From the NCBI GenBank assembly GCA_002239005.1, contig MPNL01000017.1, positions 1 to 59,104 on the forward strand: a DNA stretch of 59,104 nucleotides, in the 5' to 3' direction. Shown piece by piece: positions 53,364-59,104 of this stretch. The position numbers and the translations under genes are program-made. The stretch comes from Truepera sp. bin119. GTDB lineage: Bacteria; Deinococcota; Deinococci; Deinococcales; Trueperaceae. The notes under the pieces are model-generated. The model was not told the DNA's origin. It worked only from the letters and a program-made list of their open reading frames with translations, and ran no database searches. Numbering within the stretch: position 1 is the first letter of the stretch; each line of letters starts with the position of its first letter.

Positions 53364-56300
53364 TCACCGCCGTAAAACCAACTCTTCATTCTTCTGAATG
53401 CTGAACAAGCGACTTACACCACCCTCGGTCGTGACCCCCGAGATCACCTCGGCAATTTCGAACGTGGCCCTCTGGTGCGTAATGAGTACGAACTGAGTTC
53501 CAGCTACAGCCAACCGCTCCACGAAGGCACAGAACCTCCCTATATTGGCCTCATCCAGGGGAGCATCGACCTCGTCAAGCACCACAATAGGGAGGCCGCT
53601 CTGCTCACCCCGGCCCCCCTGTGCTATGAGCGAGAATAAAAAAGCCAGCGCTCCCATCGTCCGTTCCCCCACCGATAGCAGGTTCAGTAACTTCGTCTTC
53701 TTCCCCGGAGGTTGGAGCATAACCTCCAGACCCGTTGGACGCCCCTCATCCCGCAGAATCCGCAAATCAGACACAGCACCAGACCCAAAGAGGGCAGTCA
53801 CATGCCGCCCAAAACTCTTCCGGAGGACCCCCACCGTCCTATCTAATCTAGCAGTGGTCTCCGTATCAACCCACTCGAGGGCTGTCTCCAACTCCTCCAC
53901 CGCCACCAGCGCAGCGTCACAGTCTGTCCTAAGAGTGCAGAGCCGGACAGATCGCTCCTCAAAGTCCACCTGTGCCCGGTGGTTTACGGGTCCGAACTCT
54001 TCCAGGCACTCCTCAACCTCAGCGAGTCTACGCCGCACCTCCCGCTCGGAAAGATCTGCCAATCTCAGACCCCCTGGATACGCAGCCATCTCATCGCAGG
54101 CCAACTCGAGGGCTGTCTCACGGCGAGCCAGCGAAAGTCGGACACCCTCCAAGTCACGGCCGGCCCGCGCCTGCTCCTCCGTGAGCCTAGCCTGTTCGGT
54201 CTCCACCGCCTCGACAGCCTTCATGGCCAAACGATGGGCCTCTTCCCATATATCCAAGTCATCTGGGAGTGCCGCAGCTGCCTCAGCAGCTGCGGCACGG
54301 CGCATTTCAACCTCCCCCTCAACCGCGACAAGATCCTCCTTAACCCGCTTAAGGTCGTCAGCGAGCATGCCACGCCGCTCTCGGTCCCGGCGCACCCGAG
54401 CCATGAGCACATGGTAAGCAGCAGTGCGCTCATGATGCAGATCCCGACCCCATCGCGCACGGTCCAACCCAGCCCGAGCACCAAGCAATTCTTCCTGGAC
54501 AGCAGAGGCTGCAGCCTCTGCCCGGTCGAGCCTTGCCATCGCCTCCACAAGCTCAGAAGCAGCGGGGGCTTCCAAGCGCTCTAGGGTGACCGAGACCCTT
54601 TCCCCTAGACTCTCAATCTGAGAAAGTTCTCGGCGCCTAGAGTGACTCGCCTCCTCTAGCGCAGCTAGCCTGACTCGTCCCTCCCCAAGAGCCTCCATGA
54701 GCGAGCGCTCCTCCTGGTCGAGTCGGGCCGCCTCCGACTCAACAGCCTCAAGTCGCCCAGTTAACTCAGCTGCCACCGCCCGCTTTTTGGCCAAGGCCGA
54801 CCTGAATCCCCTCTGTTGACCAATCAACCCACTCGACACGCCAACCCTGCCACCGGAGAGAGCACCGTGGGACTCCACCCGGTCCCCGGACAGGGTGACC
54901 AAGAGCGGTCTGGTGCCATATGCCCGGGCGAGCTCGACAGCCCCTTCAAGAGTGGTTACTATCGCCGTAGCGCCAAGGAGTTGGTCGACGAGGCTCCGGA
55001 ACCGCTCGTCAGTCTTCACCACCTCACGAGCGAGGCCGAGAACAGCCGACTCGCTAGCTAAGCTGGGGTGGCGCGGACGCCGAGCCGGCACCAAGTCCAG
55101 GGGTAGCACCGTGACCCAGCCCTTCCTACGACGCACATGCTCGATCACTCGCACACCATCATCGGCCGTTTCGACTACAACGTGCTCCACCCGTCTGCCA
55201 AGCGCTGCATCAATGGCCTGGCGGAAGCGGGGCGGAACCTCGAGGAGATCAGTCACTGACCCAATCACCCCAGGTAATCCAGAGGTAAGGGCTAGTTGGG
55301 GTCCCTTGGCGTAGCCGCGCCGCTCTCGAACTGCCCGCTCGTGCCGGGCAAGGTCGCGCTCAAGTGCCCCGGCCTCCGCCTCAGCCTCAAGTAGTGATGA
55401 ACGCAACCCAACAATCTCCTCGGACAACCTCACCCGCTCAGAGCGGACCTCCGCGAGGCGCACTGTGCGCTCCTCCAAATCCGCCCTCTCCCCTGCCATC
55501 TCGCCCTCGTCAACTATTGACTGCTCAAGGACACCACGCCTACTGCGCAGGTCGGTGAGTTGCCAGACTAACGCCTCGCGCCTAACCTCGAAGGCATTGC
55601 TGGCCTCCCTCGCAGCTTCGCAGGCACGTGCGGCCGCACTACGCTCGGCCTCAACCTCCTCTAAAGACCGCACAAGGGACGTGAGGGCCGCCTCAGCCCG
55701 CTCACAAGCTGCAGCCAACTCTGCAGCGTCGCCGGGTGGGGGATCGGGCTCATCGAGGACAAGGTCCCCCAACTGCTCACGGAGGGCTACCGCTCTCGCT
55801 TCAAGGTCCTGCCGGCGCAACTCCTCTGAGTGGAGTCGCTCCTCGCTCACCCGCAGATCTCCCCTCCTCGCCTCGGCCTCCGCGAGCGCCTTGCGCAAAG
55901 CCATCTCGACATCAGCCAATTCACCACGACGCTCGACTAACTCAGCACTCCGCAAGCGCAACCGGTCACGACGCTCCACAATGTCGCCCTGCAGTTCAAT
56001 CTCCTTAGCCCGCAACCTCCCAGCGTCATGCTCGAGTGATTCGACCCGCCGACGAACCCGGGAGTAGCCAAGCTGGAGCGCCTCGCGGCTCAACTGTTCA
56101 TGTCTCTCCGCCTCCACTGCCTCGTGCGCTAGAGCCTCAACTTGTATCTGCAGTTCTGCAATGACATCCTCAAGCCGCACTAGATGGGAACGTGCGGTGT
56201 CTAGCCTCCTCAGGGTGAGTTCGCGACGCCTAGCCAACTGCGCCACACCCGCAGCTTCCGCCGCGTAGGCCAGCAGCCGTTCAGGGTCGGCCGTGAGGAC

Positions 56301-56726
56301 CTCGCCCACCTCACCCTGACCGATCACCGCCAGAGCTCCGCGCCCGAGGCCGGTCCCCGTGAGAGCCTCCTCCACATCCATTAGCCGCGCATTGACACCA
56401 TTCAACTTAAGAGTGCTGCTACCATCGCGAAGCAGGCTCCTATAAATCCGTAACGGCCTAGCTGCAGTGTTAAGAAGCTCCAACTCGACCTCTGCCAAGC
56501 CAACACTGCGCTTGCCCACCGCGCCGTGAAAGATGAGTTCGGTTCTAATATCCGCCCTGAACGAACGGGCACGCCCACCACCTGTCACCCAGCGGAGGGC
56601 ATCGACAATATTCGACTTCCCGGAACCGTTCGGCCCAATAATAGCAGTGACGCCGGGGGAGAATTCGACGACCGTGCGGTCGCCGAAGCTCTTAAAACCA
56701 CTGATGGTGAGGCTTGCAAGCCTCAC
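53364..56726 (-). CDS. smc: chromosome segregation protein SMC
   Basis: Condensin ATPase of 1120 residues. Head half one FKSFGDRTVVEFSPGVTAIIGPNGSGKSNIVDALRWV with Walker A GPNGSGKS; two long coiled-coils; hinge around residues 490-640 (SGLPGVIGSVTDLLEVPPRF, VTVLPLDLVPARRP, LLVTLSGDRVESHGALSGGR); head half two with signature LLSVGERTMGALAFLFSLI (Val for the second Gly of LSGGE) and Walker B LPIVVLDEVDAPLDEANIGRF. GTG 56726. Cotranscribed with birA. Partners ScpA/ScpB are not in view. Confidence 0.95.
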   Translation of the reverse strand: MRLASLTISGFKSFGDRTVVEFSPGVTAIIGPNGSGKSNIVDALRWVTGGGRARSFRADIRTELIFHGAVGKRSVGLAEVELELLNTAARPLRIYRSLLRDGSSTLKLNGVNARLMDVEEALTGTGLGRGALAVIGQGEVGEVLTADPERLLAYAAEAAGVAQLARRRELTLRRLDTARSHLVRLEDVIAELQIQVEALAHEAVEAERHEQLSREALQLGYSRVRRRVESLEHDAGRLRAKEIELQGDIVERRDRLRLRSAELVERRGELADVEMALRKALAEAEARRGDLRVSEERLHSEELRRQDLEARAVALREQLGDLVLDEPDPPPGDAAELAAACERAEAALTSLVRSLEEVEAERSAAARACEAAREASNAFEVRREALVWQLTDLRSRRGVLEQSIVDEGEMAGERADLEERTVRLAEVRSERVRLSEEIVGLRSSLLEAEAEAGALERDLARHERAVRERRGYAKGPQLALTSGLPGVIGSVTDLLEVPPRFRQAIDAALGRRVEHVVVETADDGVRVIEHVRRRKGWVTVLPLDLVPARRPRHPSLASESAVLGLAREVVKTDERFRSLVDQLLGATAIVTTLEGAVELARAYGTRPLLVTLSGDRVESHGALSGGRVGVSSGLIGQQRGFRSALAKKRAVAAELTGRLEAVESEAARLDQEERSLMEALGEGRVRLAALEEASHSRRRELSQIESLGERVSVTLERLEAPAASELVEAMARLDRAEAAASAVQEELLGARAGLDRARWGRDLHHERTAAYHVLMARVRRDRERRGMLADDLKRVKEDLVAVEGEVEMRRAAAAEAAAALPDDLDIWEEAHRLAMKAVEAVETEQARLTEEQARAGRDLEGVRLSLARRETALELACDEMAAYPGGLRLADLSEREVRRRLAEVEECLEEFGPVNHRAQVDFEERSVRLCTLRTDCDAALVAVEELETALEWVDTETTARLDRTVGVLRKSFGRHVTALFGSGAVSDLRILRDEGRPTGLEVMLQPPGKKTKLLNLLSVGERTMGALAFLFSLIAQGGRGEQSGLPIVVLDEVDAPLDEANIGRFCAFVERLAVAGTQFVLITHQRATFEIAEVISGVTTEGGVSRLFSIQKNEELVLRR

Positions 56727-56834
56727 GGGGACGCCCTAGGTGGGAGACCCCATCCTTTCTCCACGAGGGGTGTACTCCAAGCTATGTTAGACGTCACACT
56801 CACAACCATCAATGTCTAGTGTACCTCCCTATAG

Positions 56835-57254
56835 TTAGGTACCGTCCTCTGTAACATCCTCTGCAGGGGCAGGCAGGGCGCTAGCAATACCACGCATCCG
56901 TTCCTGGAGCTGCCCCTGCAGCCTGCCGATACGGTCCTCGAGCTTATCCTGGAGGGAATCGAGTTGCCGCCTTAGCTTGATGATCTCCTCCACCCCAGCG
57001 AGGTTCACACCTAGCTCCTGGGTGAGTCGACGGATCTCACGCAGTTGCTCGATATCGCGCTGTGAGTAGAGGCGGGTCTTGCCCGCACTCCTGCTCGGCT
57101 CGATAAGCCCCTTCCGTTCGTAAAGCCGGAGGGTCTGGGGGTGCATGTCAACGAGTTCTGCTGCTACACTTATGACGTACAGAGGCTTATCCCTATCTAT
57201 CGAGTCGGACCTCTCCCCCACAGGGGGATCTATAGCTCTGCTGTCGTCGGTCAC
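56835..57254 (-). CDS. hspR: MerR-family heat-shock repressor HspR
   Basis: About 139 residues. After a 25-residue lead the MerR DNA-binding domain reads [20 protein letters not shown] and [20 protein letters not shown], then [20 protein letters not shown] and [11 protein letters not shown], followed by a coiled coil ([19 protein letters not shown]). This is the HspR pattern. HspR represses chaperone genes together with DnaK and is usually encoded beside dnaJ, as here (10-base gap). I saw no convincing full HAIR site (CTTGAGT-N7-ACTCAAG) upstream of dnaJ; only a degenerate half near 58244. Confidence 0.88.
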   Translation of the reverse strand: MTDDSRAIDPPVGERSDSIDRDKPLYVISVAAELVDMHPQTLRLYERKGLIEPSRSAGKTRLYSQRDIEQLREIRRLTQELGVNLAGVEEIIKLRRQLDSLQDKLEDRIGRLQGQLQERMRGIASALPAPAEDVTEDGT

Positions 57255-57264
57255 GCCCTCTCCC

Positions 57265-58203
57265 TCATACCGGGCTCAATCTTCGAGCCCAACTCTTGAC
57301 TGTGCGCCACAGGCCCCGCCACACGTCGAACTGGATAGTCAACACCAAGTCTCCGCCAGACAGGCCCTTCGAAGGAAAGGTCAACACTTGGCCCGCACAC
57401 ACCCCCTCTGGAATTGTGACAGACACACCAACCACCTCGACCTTCGCACCCCGTGCGGCCTCCAGTGGGGTGAGGAAAAGATCTGTGTGGAGGTCGTTGC
57501 CGACCCTGCGCACCCCCTCAGGGAGCCCGACCTGAACGGTGAACAGTGCGTCCCCTGGAGGCGTCCCAAGACCACCTAGCCCTTTCAACCGGAGCTTGAC
57601 CCCGTCACGAACACCAGCAGGAATGGTGAGGTCAACCTCTGCGGAAGCGAGTTGGCGCCGACCAGCGCAAGCCTGGCAAATCCCCCCCCCATAACCCCGA
57701 CCACGGCCACCGCAGGTCGGGCACACGCTAGGCCCCGGAACCCGCACCCGCTGCAACCCCCCATATCTTGCGAGCTCGAGTGGGATCGTAATCCCTCGAT
57801 GCCGGTCCTGGCCAGGAAGGAATCCCGAGAACCGCATAGCCCCGGTGACCGCACCGAAGAGGAAGTCAAAGACCGCGTTTCCGGTCTGCGGGACCCCTCC
57901 CCTAGCATCCCAGTCGATCCGAAGATCCGCCTCCCTGAAAATCGTCTGCCAGTCAACCGCCTGGAATGTTTCCGTACCTGGCCTCCGTCCATACCGATCG
58001 TAGCGCACCCGCGCCTCGGGATCCCGTAGGGTGGCATAGGCTGTCGAGAGCTCCTTGAAACGCTCTTCCGCCTCACTGTTCCCTGGGTTTCGATCTGGGT
58101 GATACTCGAGGGCAAGCCTGCGATAAGCCGCCCTGATCTTGTCCTGGTCGGCGTCTCGGTCGACCCCCAAGACCTCATAGGGATTGGGTTCGGTCCGGCT
58201 CAC
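57265..58203 (-). CDS. DnaJ/CbpA-like co-chaperone with half a zinc domain
   Basis: J domain at residues about 7-70 with the HPD motif ([15 protein letters not shown]), a spacer, then only two CxxCxG elements (CPTCGGRG and CQACAG), whereas full DnaJ has four. C-terminal substrate-binding region includes [31 protein letters not shown], and [13 protein letters not shown]. It stimulates DnaK, which is not in this window. Start most likely GTG 58203 ([19 protein letters not shown]); GTG 58209 is close and the frame extends to 58242. Confidence 0.85.
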   Translation of the reverse strand: MSRTEPNPYEVLGVDRDADQDKIRAAYRRLALEYHPDRNPGNSEAEERFKELSTAYATLRDPEARVRYDRYGRRPGTETFQAVDWQTIFREADLRIDWDARGGVPQTGNAVFDFLFGAVTGAMRFSGFLPGQDRHRGITIPLELARYGGLQRVRVPGPSVCPTCGGRGRGYGGGICQACAGRRQLASAEVDLTIPAGVRDGVKLRLKGLGGLGTPPGDALFTVQVGLPEGVRRVGNDLHTDLFLTPLEAARGAKVEVVGVSVTIPEGVCAGQVLTFPSKGLSGGDLVLTIQFDVWRGLWRTVKSWARRLSPV

Positions 58204-58375
58204 CAGCACCAGAATAACATTTCCTGAGCGTCTCAGTAACAACCCTCAAGCACTCCGTGCCCCCCTCAGATGCTTCAGATGCTAGAGTGAGAGACAAGAG
58301 AGGCCGCCATGGTCGTGCGGGTCTAGGCCAAGTCGGAGCCAAAGCGGCGCCTGATAGCACCTTCAGGAGGTCACG

Positions 58376-58705
58376 TTGAAGCGGGTCACGATCCTCTTTG
58401 CCCTTTTCCTAGCAACTGCAGCAGTATTAGCAGGCTGTCGGAACGAGACCCAGAACCGATTACGACGGAGCATTCAAGATTTCACAAACACTCGGATGTT
58501 CATCACTCTCTACAGCCTCGACGGCTCAGCCGTCTTCGAGGGCACGGTCGATGGCAAGGTGACGCGCTCGGCCAACTCCCTGAGCAACAGCAACGAGGCA
58601 GCCAGCGGATCGTACATCTTCTGGTTCGATGACCGTGGCAGATATCACCAATCTAACCTACCTTACTTAGTGACCATCTATGACCGCAGCAGTGAAGCGG
58701 AGTAA
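58376..58705 (+). CDS. small lipoprotein of unknown function
   Basis: 109 residues. Lipobox AVLAGC at about residues 16-21, after a hydrophobic segment FALFLATAAVLAG, so it should be lipidated at Cys. The mature part (RRSIQDFTNTRMFITLYSLD, GTVDGKVTRSANSLSN, YIFWFDDRGRYHQSNLPYLV) looks like a compact beta fold. A strong AGGAGG lies six bases before the TTG start at 58376. It is divergent from the dnaJ-hspR pair. I do not recognise a named family. Confidence 0.7.
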   Translation: MKRVTILFALFLATAAVLAGCRNETQNRLRRSIQDFTNTRMFITLYSLDGSAVFEGTVDGKVTRSANSLSNSNEAASGSYIFWFDDRGRYHQSNLPYLVTIYDRSSEAE

Positions 58706-58968
58706 GCTAGCTCAGGCCTTCGAAATCCACCTAACTAGCTCTACATCTGATCCCACTTGATCCCATCTGCCAGCGGGGCCATGCCCAAGCAAGGAATCTG
58801 CCTCGGGCGGTTCAATCTCATTCCCAGCACCCACGAGCTGTTCTTAGCCTAGCCTCCACTCGGCCTCTATCGGGTTCGGGTCCCTGGTCCCTTATAACGA
58901 CGGGATGATCGACGTCACGAGCCTCACCTACCAATACTTCAGTCAATACCGAATACTAAGAAACCATC

Positions 58969-59104
58969 TCAAAACCCAATTTGGCACTGACGGCGGTACC
59001 AGAGCAGGGCGCAGGCCAATTGGATCAGGCCGACGTAGTTGGAAACCCTCTTGTCGTAGCCCACCAGGATCGCACGGCACTTCGACAGCTACGCCAAATT
59101 CGCT
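58969..59104 (-). pseudogene. C-terminal end of an IS5-family transposase, cut by the window edge
   Basis: Minus-strand translation reads LSKCRAILVGYDKRVSNYVG then LIQLACALLWYRRQC, the usual IS5-family C-terminus, ending at 58971. A TAG stop lies in frame four residues before LSKC, so the copy is probably inactive. The 260 bases between the lipoprotein stop and this remnant hold nothing I recognise. Confidence 0.75.

Noticed and set aside
58860-58890. tRNA-like GGGTTCGGGTCCC segment
   Set aside because: The short match to a T-arm lacks acceptor, D and anticodon arms.

Overview
The window looks like a chromosomal segment of a GC-rich bacterium from the Deinococcota (Deinococcus-Thermus) group, possibly a Truepera-like lineage. 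This is an inference from gene content: smpB followed by an amidase and a GerMN-type protein, a hisS-aspS-HAD-asnS cluster, a dnaJ-hspR pair, an SMC with the signature LLSVGERTMG, and a Xer-type recombinase resembling the one I know from deinococci. No rRNA or tRNA gene was found to settle it.

Layout. 1-10.2 kb is housekeeping: gyrB, then smpB-amidase-GerMN on the plus strand, and hisS-aspS-HAD phosphatase-asnS on the minus strand. A decayed DNA methyltransferase fragment lies at 10.25-10.5 kb. From 10.9 to 49.2 kb runs one large, almost entirely plus-strand locus for periplasmic quinoprotein (PQQ) oxidation, in two halves. Half one (10.9-27.9 kb) has an NMT1/TauA-type ABC importer, an ABC-2 ATPase, a diheme cytochrome c, an ABC-2 permease, a solute-binding protein, a PQQ dehydrogenase, a MxaJ/XoxJ-like binding protein, and then a four-gene cassette: membrane protein, MoxR AAA+ ATPase, DUF58 protein and a giant von Willebrand A (vWA) membrane protein. 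Half two (29.1-49.2 kb) has a COG4315-cytochrome c fusion, a second PQQ dehydrogenase, a fused XoxJ plus type-1 binding protein, a response regulator and histidine kinase, a type-1 binding protein, a YVTN beta-propeller, an acidic secreted protein, an ABC-2 ATPase and permease, and a second copy of the four-gene cassette. A degenerate M50-like membrane protein sits between the halves on the minus strand.

How the genes fit together. The architecture combines the mxa methanol-dehydrogenase operon (F-J-R-S-C/L: dehydrogenase, binding protein, MoxR, DUF58, vWA) with the ped-type alcohol-oxidation cluster (cytochrome, ABC-2 exporter, type-1 binding protein, beta-propeller, two-component system). 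Both dehydrogenases carry an Asp two residues after the catalytic Asp, the position associated with lanthanide use. Other usual metal ligands are altered, so the cofactor metal and substrate are open. The MoxR/DUF58/vWA cassettes probably mature or load the two dehydrogenases. No pqq biosynthesis gene is visible here.

From 49.3 kb the strand mostly flips. There is an SMP-30-like propeller, then a small unstable region (50.4-52.7 kb) with three copies of a 35-bp repeat, a broken secreted-protein gene, a Xer-type tyrosine recombinase, a strong dif-like palindrome directly upstream of it, and an IS630-family remnant. birA, smc, hspR, a half-zinc-finger dnaJ and a small lipoprotein follow. The window ends in an IS5-family remnant.
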